64,000 bases of DNA from Actinoplanes auranticolor. Its GTDB lineage: Bacteria; Actinomycetota; Actinomycetes; Mycobacteriales; Micromonosporaceae. This document shows, in pieces, positions 40,696 to 49,674 of the stretch. The DNA lies in the NCBI RefSeq assembly GCF_018332655.1, contig NZ_BOQL01000021.1, forward strand, positions 62,001 to 126,000. Reading direction: 5' to 3'. The position numbers and the translations under genes were made by a program. Numbering within the stretch: the stretch's first letter is position 1; each line of letters opens with the position of its first letter. The notes under the pieces are model-generated. The model did not search any database. It was not told the DNA's origin and saw only the letters and a list, made by a program, of their open reading frames with translations.

Positions 40696-40854
40696 TCAGC
40701 GCAACGCCCGGCGGCCCTTCACGACGCCCATGACGATGGCGGCGACCAGGGCGACGAGGCCGATGATGATCAGCCATTTGACGGCCTTGATGATCAGGCC
40801 CAGCACAATGAGCACGACAGCTACCGCCGCGACGGTATAGATCAGGGCCCGCAT
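40696..40854 (-). CDS. Small hydrophobic membrane protein
   Basis: 52 residues, almost entirely hydrophobic (MRALIYTVAAVAVVLIVLGL, then AVKWLIIIGLVALVAAIVMG) with a basic tail KGRRALR: two membrane helices or a hairpin. ATG 40854 is preceded by CGGAGG. Similar short proteins are common in actinobacteria and of unknown function. Confidence 0.6.
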   Translation of the reverse strand: MRALIYTVAAVAVVLIVLGLIIKAVKWLIIIGLVALVAAIVMGVVKGRRALR

Positions 40855-40926
40855 GATGGTGTCCTCCGAAGGTGGGCGGCAATCGGACGAGTGCCCCGAT
40901 AGCGGCCCCTCAATCATCGGCGTGAG

Positions 40927-40940
40927 CCGGACATGTCCGG
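40927..40940. promoter_or_regulatory. 14-bp palindrome in an otherwise empty region
   Basis: CCGGACATGTCCGG is a perfect palindrome within the 326-base gap 40855-41180. It is 73 bases upstream of the small membrane gene start and far from the gene at 41181. No other feature is seen in the gap. Confidence 0.4.
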
Positions 40941-41180
40941 AGGGTAAGGAGATCCCCCCGGACTGCCGCCACCGCCGGGCGATCTACACCCGGGCCGGGA
41001 CCGCCGAGCTGGCCTTCGCAACACCAGACTCATCGACGTCGCCCGGGCCCTCACCAGCACCGGGCACCTCGTCCGGCCGAGCCGCGGCTGACCACCGCAG
41101 CACCGCTGGTAGTGAGGCGAATGGCCGGGCACCTGCCTCACTTCGGCGAAACGGACGGGGTGTTCCGTTAGCGTCCTCGC

Positions 41181-41537
41181 ATGCCGTCACTCTCGCGCGC
41201 CTCGCTGGTGCGTTTCGCCGTGCCGTTCAACAAGCGGATGTCCGCCCTGATCGCGTCGCCGCGCTGGGGCCGGTTCGTCGGGCGGAAGATCGTGCTGCTC
41301 ACCTACACCGGGCGTCGCTCCGGGCGGACGTTCACCATTCCGGTCGGCTTCGTCCGCGACGGCGACCGGATCACCATCGGCGTCCGGATGCCCGAGGCCA
41401 AGACCTGGTGGCGCAACTTCCTCGGCGCGGGCGCGCCGCTGTCACTGCACCTGGACGGCACGGACCGGGCCGGCCACGCGACATCCCACCGCGACGACCG
41501 GGGCCGGGTAACGGTCTCCGTCCTCCTGGACAGGTGA
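41181..41537 (+). CDS. DDN-type F420-dependent nitroreductase-family protein
   Basis: 118 residues. LLTYTGRRSGRTFTIPVGFV is the signature of the deazaflavin-dependent nitroreductase (DDN/F420H2-dependent) family; KTWWRNFLGAGAPLSLHLDG follows as usual. Such proteins bind F420 and reduce quinones or nitro compounds. The ATG at 41181 is preceded by TTCCGTTAGCGTCCTCGC with no strong Shine-Dalgarno. The gene ends in a bidirectional terminator. Confidence 0.85.
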   Translation: MPSLSRASLVRFAVPFNKRMSALIASPRWGRFVGRKIVLLTYTGRRSGRTFTIPVGFVRDGDRITIGVRMPEAKTWWRNFLGAGAPLSLHLDGTDRAGHATSHRDDRGRVTVSVLLDR

Positions 41538-41569
41538 AGAGGCGGTGGGTCAGGTGACCCACCGCCTCT
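41538..41569. terminator. Bidirectional terminator hairpin
   Basis: A perfect 14-bp stem (41538-41551 and 41556-41569) with a 4-base loop starts at the base after the DDN gene stop and lies before the convergent subtilase stop at 41581. Confidence 0.85.
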
Positions 41570-41580
41570 CGTGATCCTGC

Positions 41581-44500
41581 TCAGCGCACCTCGTACGCCC
41601 TCAGCACCGTCACCGCGGCGGTGTTGCCCGCGGCGTCGGTCGCGTTGGCGCGCAGCGACACGAACCCGGGTCCGGCCGGGTTGGTGACCTGCACCGTGCG
41701 CCGGTCACCGGTGCCGCGCACGGTGGCCGGCTGCCACGTGCGCCCGTCGTCCGTCGAGAACTCTGCGGTCAGCGTGCGGTTGGGCCGGGCCGCCGATCCG
41801 GACGTGCGCCCCACGGTGACCGGGATGCTGAACGCCTTACCGGCCGGGGCCACGTTCAGCTCGTTCACCCGCGGGCTGAACCGTACGGTCGACAGCGGCA
41901 GCCGCGTCGGGGTCTCCCCGGCCGTCGCCGAGCGGAACGTCCAGGCCGCACTGACCGAGGTCGACAGCCGGAACGGGGCGCCGCGGGTGGCCGACTGCTC
42001 CAGCCGGTACTGCGCGTTGCCCGCCGGCACCTCGAACTCGGCGTAGCCGGACGGCTCCTCGCCGATCAGCTTGCCGCCGGAGTACAGCGCGGTGCGTGCC
42101 GTGTCCGGGCGGGCGTCACCCCAGTGCCCCACGCCGTCGCCGAACAGCGGGACGCCGGCCACGATGGTGTTCTCGATCCGCAGGGCGGCGTTGATGTCCC
42201 CGCCGACCCAGGGGGCGAAGACCGCACGGTTCCAGTCCTCGGAGTACGTCCGGCCCGCCCGGTACCGATTCTCGTCCGAGAAGGCGATGCTCAGCAGCTC
42301 GGGGAAACTGTCCGGGTCCGTCTGCACTTCCTGGTCGAACTCGCGCGCCCAGGTGGTGGCGCCCTCGGTGCTCAGCCACTCGGTGCGCTGCGACGGCAGG
42401 GAGAACGGCAGGCCGGCGGCCCATCCGCCGATGTTCGGCCCCAGGTTCGGCCAGTTCAGCTTGATGCCCGTGGCGCCCTCGGCCTCCCGCGCGAAGCGGG
42501 ACCGCACCGTGGCCAGCTCGCCGGCCCGGACCCGCTTGGCGAAGCCGGTGTAGAACGCGCCCTCCTTGAGGTAGGCGAGACTGTAGGTGAACGGGGTGTC
42601 CCGGAACGACTCGGTCGCCGCGTCGTACTTCGCGAAGGCCGCGTTGATCGACCCGTAGAAGCCCGGCTGCTTGCGGCGCGGGCCGACCTGCCCGAGGAAC
42701 ATGTCGTCGCCGGTCTCGGACAATGCGGAGACGCTGACCCCGAACTCGTCGTTGACCCAGTCGGCGTTGGCCGCGACCAGGACCGGTGTCGCGTCCTTGC
42801 GGGGCACGGTGATCTTCACCGGTTCCCCGCGGCGGGCGTCGAGCCGGATGGTCAGCGGACCGTCGATCACGACCTTCGGCTGGACCAGCATCGTCATGTC
42901 CTCGGCACCGTAGATCCAGGTGAAGAGGCCGTACTCGCCCTTGGGCAGCCGGATCGTGTCGGTCGGCTCGGCGCTGAAGACGTCGTGGAACGCCAGCTCG
43001 TCCAGCCGGTTGAACGAGGTGACGTGCTCGGCCGGCTTGCCGTCGCGCCCCACGTGCACCAGCTTGACGTCGTAGCTCTCCACCTCACGGTTCACCGCGA
43101 CCGGGGTCTCCACCCGCACGTCGCCGGGGCCGGTCGCGACCAGCCGCGCGGACTTGAAACCGTCGGTGCCCTCGCCGCTGGTGTCCGCCGTGACCGTGGT
43201 CGTGGCGGTGCCGCCGGCCGGCACGGTCAGGCTGGTCGCGGCCACGCTGAACGTGTCGGATGCGTCGGTCAGCGCCAGCGCCAGGGTGATCGGGGCGGTG
43301 CCGCCGTTGCGGTAGGTGACGGTCTCGGTGACCGGGACGTCGTCGTCGTGCGGCCACTGCTGCCGGCCGAAGCTGATGCTGCCCTCATCCACCGACACCG
43401 CCTGGCGCACCACGCGGGCCACGTCGACCCGGCCCGCGCCCTGGCCGAACACGTCCACCCCGGGGGCCGGCTTCGCGGCCCCCATGAGCAGGGTCTTGCG
43501 GTGGTTGGGCGACCAGCCGGGGTGCTGCTGGGTGACGATCGCCGCCGCGCCGGCGACGTGCGGGGAGGACATCGAGGTGCCGGAGAGGCTCACGTAGCCG
43601 TCCCCGGCCGGGGTGCCGATCTGACCGTTCGCGGCGCGGGCCGCGACGATGTCCACGCCCGGCCCGGTGATGTCCGGCTTGATCGCGTCGTCGCCGACCC
43701 GGGGGCCGCGACTGGAGAAGTCGGCCAGCTGGTCCTCGTCGTCCACCGCACCGACGGTGAGCGCCGAGTCGGCGCTGCCCGGCGAGCCGATGGTCGCGGT
43801 GGCTCCGGAGTTGCCGGCCGAGATCACGAAGAGGGCCCCGTGGGCCGCGGTGAGGTCGTCGACGGCCTGCTCCAGCGGGTCGATGTTCGCCGTGTCACCG
43901 CCGCCCAGGCTGATGTTGATCACCGGGGCGGCCTTGGCGGCCCACTGCATGCCGGCCAGGATCGACGATTCCTCGCAGAACTCGGTCGAGCACACCTTGC
44001 CGATCGCCAGCTTCGCACCGGGGGCCACGCCCTTGTACTTGCCGCCGGACTTCGCGCCGCTGCCGGCGATGATCGAGGCGACATGCGTACCGTGGCCGAC
44101 GAGATCGTCGGCGTTCGGGTCGGGCGTGAAGTTCTCGGCCGCCACGATCTTGCCGGCGAAGTCCGGGTGGGTGGCGTCGATGCCCGAGTCCAGGACCGCC
44201 ACCGTCACGCCGGTGCCGTCCAGACCCGCCTGCCAGGCCGCCGGGGCGCCGATCTGCGGCACGCTGACGTCGAGGTTGAGCTTGCGCTTGCCGTCCAGGT
44301 AGATCCGCTCGACGCCCGGGCTCAGGGTGCGGGCTGCGGCCGTACCCCCGGTCAGAGAGGTCCAGAGCTCGGCCCTCGCGGTGCGCTGCGCGCGCACCGC
44401 GAGTGCGCCCACCCCACCCAGGTCGCGGGCGATGCGGGCCGTCGCGCCGGTCGCCGCGCGGGCGGCGGCCGGCCCCTTGCGGTTGCCGGAGCGCGGGTAC

Positions 44501-44880
44501 GCGACCAGCAACGGCAGCTCGGCCTCGCCGGTGTAGCCGAAGTTGCGCAGTGCGGTCAGGTCGAACAGCCGCTGGTCGAGCCGGCCGCGCTGGACCAGCG
44601 GCAGGGCGTCCGCCGGGATCACGTAGTGGTGCCCGGCCGCCTTGCGGCTGACGAACCTGGTGCCGGCGCGACCGGGCGCGCTCTCGACGCTGGTCCGGCC
44701 GTCCGGGGCGACGATCACCCGGTCCCCGGTGATCAGGGTGATGCTGGTGGATGCCGTGGACACTGGGCTCAGTTGGGCTCTCGGACCGGGTGCCGCGCTC
44801 GCCGCGGCGGGCGCGACCGCGGCGAGCGCGGCAGCCGTCCCGGCGGCGAGCAGAGCGGCGGGCAGTTTTCGCAGGCGCAT
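41581..44880 (-). CDS. Large secreted S8 (subtilisin-like) serine peptidase
   Basis: 1099 residues. Signal peptide about 1-29, propeptide to about 205, then the S8 domain with catalytic Asp in VAVLDSGIDATHPDF, His in GHGTHVASIIAGSG and Ser in GTSMSSPHVAGAAA. About 600 further residues form Ig-like/fibronectin-like regions, including VTVPRKD- and VTVGRTSGSA-type strands near the end. Streptomyces-type subtilases of about 1100 residues share this layout. ATG 44880 follows GGGAGG. It is divergent from the GH9 cellulase gene. Confidence 0.93.
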   Translation of the reverse strand: MRLRKLPAALLAAGTAAALAAVAPAAASAAPGPRAQLSPVSTASTSITLITGDRVIVAPDGRTSVESAPGRAGTRFVSRKAAGHHYVIPADALPLVQRGRLDQRLFDLTALRNFGYTGEAELPLLVAYPRSGNRKGPAAARAATGATARIARDLGGVGALAVRAQRTARAELWTSLTGGTAAARTLSPGVERIYLDGKRKLNLDVSVPQIGAPAAWQAGLDGTGVTVAVLDSGIDATHPDFAGKIVAAENFTPDPNADDLVGHGTHVASIIAGSGAKSGGKYKGVAPGAKLAIGKVCSTEFCEESSILAGMQWAAKAAPVINISLGGGDTANIDPLEQAVDDLTAAHGALFVISAGNSGATATIGSPGSADSALTVGAVDDEDQLADFSSRGPRVGDDAIKPDITGPGVDIVAARAANGQIGTPAGDGYVSLSGTSMSSPHVAGAAAIVTQQHPGWSPNHRKTLLMGAAKPAPGVDVFGQGAGRVDVARVVRQAVSVDEGSISFGRQQWPHDDDVPVTETVTYRNGGTAPITLALALTDASDTFSVAATSLTVPAGGTATTTVTADTSGEGTDGFKSARLVATGPGDVRVETPVAVNREVESYDVKLVHVGRDGKPAEHVTSFNRLDELAFHDVFSAEPTDTIRLPKGEYGLFTWIYGAEDMTMLVQPKVVIDGPLTIRLDARRGEPVKITVPRKDATPVLVAANADWVNDEFGVSVSALSETGDDMFLGQVGPRRKQPGFYGSINAAFAKYDAATESFRDTPFTYSLAYLKEGAFYTGFAKRVRAGELATVRSRFAREAEGATGIKLNWPNLGPNIGGWAAGLPFSLPSQRTEWLSTEGATTWAREFDQEVQTDPDSFPELLSIAFSDENRYRAGRTYSEDWNRAVFAPWVGGDINAALRIENTIVAGVPLFGDGVGHWGDARPDTARTALYSGGKLIGEEPSGYAEFEVPAGNAQYRLEQSATRGAPFRLSTSVSAAWTFRSATAGETPTRLPLSTVRFSPRVNELNVAPAGKAFSIPVTVGRTSGSAARPNRTLTAEFSTDDGRTWQPATVRGTGDRRTVQVTNPAGPGFVSLRANATDAAGNTAAVTVLRAYEVR

Positions 44881-45008
44881 GGAAAGGGCCTCCCGTCAGC
44901 CGGGTCCGATGACCCGGCCCATCGATGGCCGTAACTCTTGCAGACCGGTGCAAACCATCACGGTGGTCGATTGACGGGCGGTTCACAGGCTGGCAACATT
45001 CGCGAGTA

Positions 45009-45022
45009 TGGGAGCGCTCCCA
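45009..45022. promoter_or_regulatory. CebR-type operator (cellulose utilisation box)
   Basis: TGGGAGCGCTCCCA is a perfect 14-bp palindrome identical to the operator consensus of the Streptomyces cellobiose-responsive repressor CebR (established knowledge). It lies 71 bases upstream of the GH9 gene start, in the 213-base gap shared with the subtilase gene. It implies induction by cello-oligosaccharides. Confidence 0.88.
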
Positions 45023-45093
45023 CCATCGCTCCGTCCCCCTCGTGGCCGTCCCACCGTTCCGGCACCCGGCCGCGAAGTCCTGAGAGGACCCCT

Positions 45094-48000
45094 GTGACTC
45101 CACATCGACGCCGGCGGGCTGCCAGGCTGATCGCGGCGAGCGCCGCGGCCGGCCTCGGACTGACCCTGTTGACGGCCCAACCGGCCGCCGCCGAGCCGGT
45201 CCAGCACATCCCGAACGGCAGCTTCACCAGCGGCACCACCGGCTGGTGGTCCACCGAGAACGCACCGATCTCCGTCGTCGGCGGTCGGCTCTGCGCCGAG
45301 GTTCCGGCCGGCACCACCAACGCCTGGGACGTCAGCCTCGGCCACAACGACGTCCCGCTGATCAACGGCGCTGCCTACGCCCTCAGCTTCAGCGCCTCGG
45401 CCAGTGCCGCGGTCACCGTCCGGGCCAACGTGCAGCTCAACGAGGCGCCGTACACCACGGCGCTGTCCCGGGCCGTCGCGCTCACCACCGAGGCGCAGAC
45501 CTTCGAGTACACCTTCACCTCAGGTCTGGACTCGGCCAACGGCACGCTGACCTTCCAGCTCGGGGGCAGCGCCGAGGCGTACACCTTCTGCCTGGACGAC
45601 GTCAGCCTGACCAGCGACGGCGCGACGCCACCGCCGGCCGGGCCGGAACAGGTCGAGAACGGTGACTTCTCCGACGGGACCGCGGGCTGGTACTCGTACG
45701 GCACCACGGACACCGGGATCGACGACGGGCGGCTGTGCACCGCGGTGCCGGCCGGGCTGGCCAATCCCTGGGACGCCGGCATCGGCCAGAACGGCGTGAC
45801 GCTGGTGGCCGGCTCGTCGTACACCTTGTCGTTCGACGCCTCGGCCAGCCCGGGTGCCAGCGTGCGGGCCGCCGTGCAGCTGGGGGCCGAGCCGTACACG
45901 TCGTTCCTGTCGCGGGACGTCGCGCTGACTCCCACCGCCCAGCACCTGGAGTTCACCTTCACCGCAACCGCGGACACCACCGCGGGTCAGGTCGCCTTCC
46001 AGGTGGGTGGCAGTGCCGAGGCGTACCGTTTCTGCGTGGACAACGTATCGCTGATCGGCGGTGAGGAAGAGCCTCCGTACACGCCGGACACCGGGCCGCG
46101 GGTCCGCGTCAACCAGGTCGGCTACCTCCCGGCCGGGCCCAAGAACGCCACCGTGGTCACCGCCGCCACCGAGGCGTTCGGCTGGCAGCTGAAGAACGCC
46201 GGCGGTGACGTGGTCGCCGACGGCACCAGCACGCCGCGCGGGGTGGACGCCGCCTCCGGCCAGAACGTGCACACCATCGACTTCACCGGCTTCCGCACCG
46301 CCGGCACCGGCTACACCCTGGTGGCCGACGGGCAGACCAGCCACCCGTTCGACATCTCCGGCACCGTCTACAAGCAGCTGCGCTCCGACGCCCTGCAGTT
46401 CTTCTACATCCAGCGCAGCGGCATCGAGATCGACGGCGACCTGGTCGGCGAGGAGTACGCCCGCCCGGCCGGCCACCTCGGCGTGGCCCCCAACCGCGGC
46501 GACACCGACGTGCCCTGCCGCGCCAGCGCCTGCGACTACCGGCTCGACGTGCGCGGCGGCTGGTACGACGCCGGTGACCACGGCAAATACGTGGTCAACG
46601 GCGGCATCGCCGTGCACCAGCTCATGAGCACCTTCGAACGCACCAAGACCGCGGTCACCGCCGCGCACGGTGCCGCCCTGGCGGACAGCACGCTGCGGGT
46701 GCCCGAGCGGGGCAACAACGTGCCCGACATCCTCGACGAGGCGCGGTGGGAGCTGGAGTTCCTGATGCGCATGCAGGTCCCGGCGGGCAAGCCGCTCGCC
46801 GGCATGGTGCACCACAAGATGCACGACGCCAACTGGACCGGCATCCCGATGCAGCCCGAGGACGACCCTGAGCTCCGCGAGCTGCACCCGCCATCGACGG
46901 CCGCCACCCTGAACCTGGCTGCCACCGCCGCCCAGTGCGCGCGGCTGTTCGCGCCCTACGACGCGGCGTTCGCCGACAAGTGCCTCACCGCGGCGCGCAC
47001 CGCCTACACCGCGGCGAAGGCGAATCCGGGGAAGCTGGCCCAGGACCTCGGTGGCGGCGGTGGTGGCTACGGCGACGCCGACGTCAGCGACGAGTTCTAC
47101 TGGGCCGCGGCGGAGCTGTACCTGAGCACCGCCGAGCAGCCGTACCTCACTGATCTGACCGCGTCGCCGCACCACACCGGTGACGTCTTCGCGGCCACGG
47201 GCTTCGGCTGGGGCAGCACGGCCGCTCTGGGCCGGCTCGACCTGGCCACCGTGCCGAACCTGCTGCCGGCGGCCGACCGCCAGCGCGTGCGCCAGTCGGT
47301 GGTCACCGCGGCGGACCGCTACCTGGCCACGCTCAAGGCCCAGGCGTACGGGCTGCCTCTGCCGGGCGACGCCGGCAGCTACTTCTGGGGCGGCAACAGC
47401 AACATCCTCAACAACGTCGTGGTACTGGCCACCGCGTTCGACCTGACCGGCAAGGCCGGCTACCGCGACGGGGCGGTGCAGGGCGTCGACTACATCTTCG
47501 GCCGCAACGCGCTGAACCAGTCGTACGTCACCGGCTGGGGCGAGCACGCCTCGCAGAACCAGCACAGCCGGATCTTCGCCCACCAGGCCGACCCGAGCAC
47601 GCCGCATCCGCCGGCCGGATCACTGGCCGGCGGGGCCAACGCGGGCCTGGACGACCCGTACGCCAAGGATCTGCTGGAGGGCTGCAAGCCGCAGTTCTGC
47701 TACGTCGACCACATCGAGTCGTACGCGACCAACGAGGTGGCGATCAACTGGAACTCGGCGCTCGCCTGGGTGGCCTCCTTCCTGGCCGACCAGGGCACCG
47801 GGCAGCTTCCGGCGGGCTCGTCCTGCAAGGCCGAGTACACCAACTACGGTCCCTGGCAGGGCAACGGTGGCTTCACCGCGCAGCTGGCCATCACCAACAC
47901 GGGCACCGCGGTGGTCGACGGCTGGACGGCCCGCTTCGCCTTCCTCGGCGGCCAGAAGGTGCGGGAGGCGTGGTCGGCCGAGGCGACCCAGGCCGGGGCC

Positions 48001-48141
48001 ACGGTCACGGCGCGGAACACCACGACCAACCGCCGGATCCAACCGGGGCAGACGGTGTACTTCGGCTTCAACGCCACGACGCCGGGCGGACCGAACCCGG
48101 CGCCGGAGCTGATCACCCTCAACGGATCAGCCTGCGGCTGA
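45094..48141 (+). CDS. Secreted multimodular GH9 endoglucanase (2x CBM4/9, Ig, GH9, CBM2)
   Basis: 1015 residues. Signal peptide about 1-36. Two CBM4/9 modules (about 38-175 and 187-325) share NG(S/D)F-type starts and end F(C/R)FCVDNVSL-like strands, a tandem duplication. A CelD-type Ig domain (about 333-425) begins [11 protein letters not shown]. The GH9 domain (about 430-900) has [11 protein letters not shown] (catalytic Asp), [15 protein letters not shown], and [13 protein letters not shown] (acid Glu). CBM2 closes the protein. It is a processive or endo-acting cellulase outside the cell. GTG 45094 follows GAGAGGACCCCT. Controlled by a CebR-type box. Confidence 0.95.
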   Translation: MTPHRRRRAARLIAASAAAGLGLTLLTAQPAAAEPVQHIPNGSFTSGTTGWWSTENAPISVVGGRLCAEVPAGTTNAWDVSLGHNDVPLINGAAYALSFSASASAAVTVRANVQLNEAPYTTALSRAVALTTEAQTFEYTFTSGLDSANGTLTFQLGGSAEAYTFCLDDVSLTSDGATPPPAGPEQVENGDFSDGTAGWYSYGTTDTGIDDGRLCTAVPAGLANPWDAGIGQNGVTLVAGSSYTLSFDASASPGASVRAAVQLGAEPYTSFLSRDVALTPTAQHLEFTFTATADTTAGQVAFQVGGSAEAYRFCVDNVSLIGGEEEPPYTPDTGPRVRVNQVGYLPAGPKNATVVTAATEAFGWQLKNAGGDVVADGTSTPRGVDAASGQNVHTIDFTGFRTAGTGYTLVADGQTSHPFDISGTVYKQLRSDALQFFYIQRSGIEIDGDLVGEEYARPAGHLGVAPNRGDTDVPCRASACDYRLDVRGGWYDAGDHGKYVVNGGIAVHQLMSTFERTKTAVTAAHGAALADSTLRVPERGNNVPDILDEARWELEFLMRMQVPAGKPLAGMVHHKMHDANWTGIPMQPEDDPELRELHPPSTAATLNLAATAAQCARLFAPYDAAFADKCLTAARTAYTAAKANPGKLAQDLGGGGGGYGDADVSDEFYWAAAELYLSTAEQPYLTDLTASPHHTGDVFAATGFGWGSTAALGRLDLATVPNLLPAADRQRVRQSVVTAADRYLATLKAQAYGLPLPGDAGSYFWGGNSNILNNVVVLATAFDLTGKAGYRDGAVQGVDYIFGRNALNQSYVTGWGEHASQNQHSRIFAHQADPSTPHPPAGSLAGGANAGLDDPYAKDLLEGCKPQFCYVDHIESYATNEVAINWNSALAWVASFLADQGTGQLPAGSSCKAEYTNYGPWQGNGGFTAQLAITNTGTAVVDGWTARFAFLGGQKVREAWSAEATQAGATVTARNTTTNRRIQPGQTVYFGFNATTPGGPNPAPELITLNGSACG

Positions 48142-48150
48142 CGTGAGCAA

Positions 48151-48182
48151 CGGGCCCGGCCGGCACCAGCCGGCCGGGCCCG
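48151..48182. terminator. Bidirectional terminator hairpin
   Basis: A perfect 13-bp stem (48151-48163 and 48170-48182) with a 6-base loop lies between the GH9 stop (48141) and the convergent Fic gene stop (48192). Confidence 0.85.
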
Positions 48183-48191
48183 TCGTCGTGT

Positions 48192-49649
48192 TCAGCCCGC
48201 GTCGTGCCGCTGCCTGGTGCGGGTGGCGTCGATCAGCATCTCGATGAGGCCCGCGAGCCCGGCGGCGCCGAGCAGGTCGTGAGCCCGGCGGACGGTCATC
48301 AGCAGGGGTGCGGCCCGGTCGATCAGCACGCCGTCGCGGGCCAGCACGTAGGCCAGCGCGAGCATCGCCGCGCGCGCGTTGCCGTCGGCGAAGGGGTGGA
48401 AGAACGCCACGTCGAGATAGACGCGCGCGGCCCGCGAGGGCAACGGAACGGTGTCGTCGGTGGCCTCGAGCAGGCACCGCTCGAACACTTCCGGGAGATC
48501 GTCCCGCCAGTAGTAGCTCTCGCGGCCGCCCTTGGCCGACGCCGGGCCGGTGCGGAACGGCGCCTCCGGGACCCCGAGCACGGTGCGCTGCCACTGCTCG
48601 AGCCGGGAGAAGGTGAGCGGGCCACCGTCCGCGGCATCGCGCCTGGCCTGCTCGAGTGCCGCGGAGAGCTGGGCGCTGCCGGCCGGCCGCCGGGCGACGT
48701 GCTCGGCGATCCCGTCCCGGTCGCCGCGGACCGGGCCGGTCACCGGGCGGGTCACCGCCGCCCAGTCGACCCGGGCCCGTACCGCCTGCCACGCCGTCAG
48801 ATCGTCGTCGCGCCCCTCGTATCTCGGCCGGCCGGGCGGCTGCAGCACGGTGGGCACAGTGTTGCCCCGCGCGGAGGGCCAGTCCTGCGGCCAGGTGTCA
48901 GGCCAGTCCCCGGCCGGGTCGGCCAGGGTGACCAGTGCGGCCGCCGGCTGCCCGGTGACCTCCCGGGCGAGGCGCTCGGCGATGTCCCTGACGACGAGCG
49001 GGGAGGGCTGCACCCAGCTCTCGAACCGCCCGCCGATGGCGCTGTTGATCAGAGCTTGACGGCGCTCCTCGGCTACGCCGGCGGCGGTGAGGAACCAGCC
49101 GAGGACCTGCTCGCAGTGGCCGTACCAACCGCTGTCGCTGCCGGTGCGGTCCACCGTGGTGGTCACCAGCCGGGCGACGGCGATCTCCCAGGCGACGACG
49201 AGGCCGTCCGGGTCGTCGTCGCCGTCGGGCAGGGGCAGGAACCGGTCGAACCGCTCGGCCAGGTGTTCCAGCCAGCCCCGCCATTCGCACAGCGAGGTGG
49301 CGACCAGGGCCAGGGTCTCCTCCGGGCCGGCGATCGAGTCCGAGACGCAGCACCAGGAGCCGACCGGACCGCCGTCGTAGTCGCCCTCGCCGCCCGCCCA
49401 GCACCAGCCGCACGCCCAGCGTCCGTACCGGTCGACGAGGGCGTGGCTCACGGCGTTCCGCCACCGTTCGGCGTCGTCCCGGCCGACCTGCCCCGACGGG
49501 GTCCACCTCGGGCGCGGGGGCACCGGCGGCGCGACGGCCCGGACCACCCCGAGCGCCCCGCCGGCGTCGAACGGATGCCGTGCCGGATCGACGTCGGCCC
49601 ACGAGAGCCGGACCGGGGAGATCCTCTGCCACGCGTCGTCGTTCACCAT
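48192..49649 (-). CDS. Fic-domain protein (probable nucleotidyltransferase) with long N-terminal region
   Basis: 485 residues. The Fic motif is FFHPFADGNARAAMLALAYV (about 416-435): HPFxDGNxR is intact, but the residue after GN is Ala rather than Gly or Lys. The first ~300 residues (Trp/Cys-rich, CGWCWAGGEGDYDGG) match no domain I recognise. No clear (S/T)xxxE(G/N) inhibitory helix is seen. Fic proteins modify target hydroxyls with AMP or phosphate. It lies 25 bases downstream of the GH76 gene on the same strand, but a joint function is doubtful. Start ATG 49649. Confidence 0.8.
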   Translation of the reverse strand: MVNDDAWQRISPVRLSWADVDPARHPFDAGGALGVVRAVAPPVPPRPRWTPSGQVGRDDAERWRNAVSHALVDRYGRWACGWCWAGGEGDYDGGPVGSWCCVSDSIAGPEETLALVATSLCEWRGWLEHLAERFDRFLPLPDGDDDPDGLVVAWEIAVARLVTTTVDRTGSDSGWYGHCEQVLGWFLTAAGVAEERRQALINSAIGGRFESWVQPSPLVVRDIAERLAREVTGQPAAALVTLADPAGDWPDTWPQDWPSARGNTVPTVLQPPGRPRYEGRDDDLTAWQAVRARVDWAAVTRPVTGPVRGDRDGIAEHVARRPAGSAQLSAALEQARRDAADGGPLTFSRLEQWQRTVLGVPEAPFRTGPASAKGGRESYYWRDDLPEVFERCLLEATDDTVPLPSRAARVYLDVAFFHPFADGNARAAMLALAYVLARDGVLIDRAAPLLMTVRRAHDLLGAAGLAGLIEMLIDATRTRQRHDAG

Positions 49650-49674
49650 CGACGGTCATCCTGCCACCGCCCCG

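Noticed and set aside
40857-41180. Open plus-strand frame before the DDN gene
   Set aside because: No family motif, poor start, and composition unlike neighbours; not supported as a gene.
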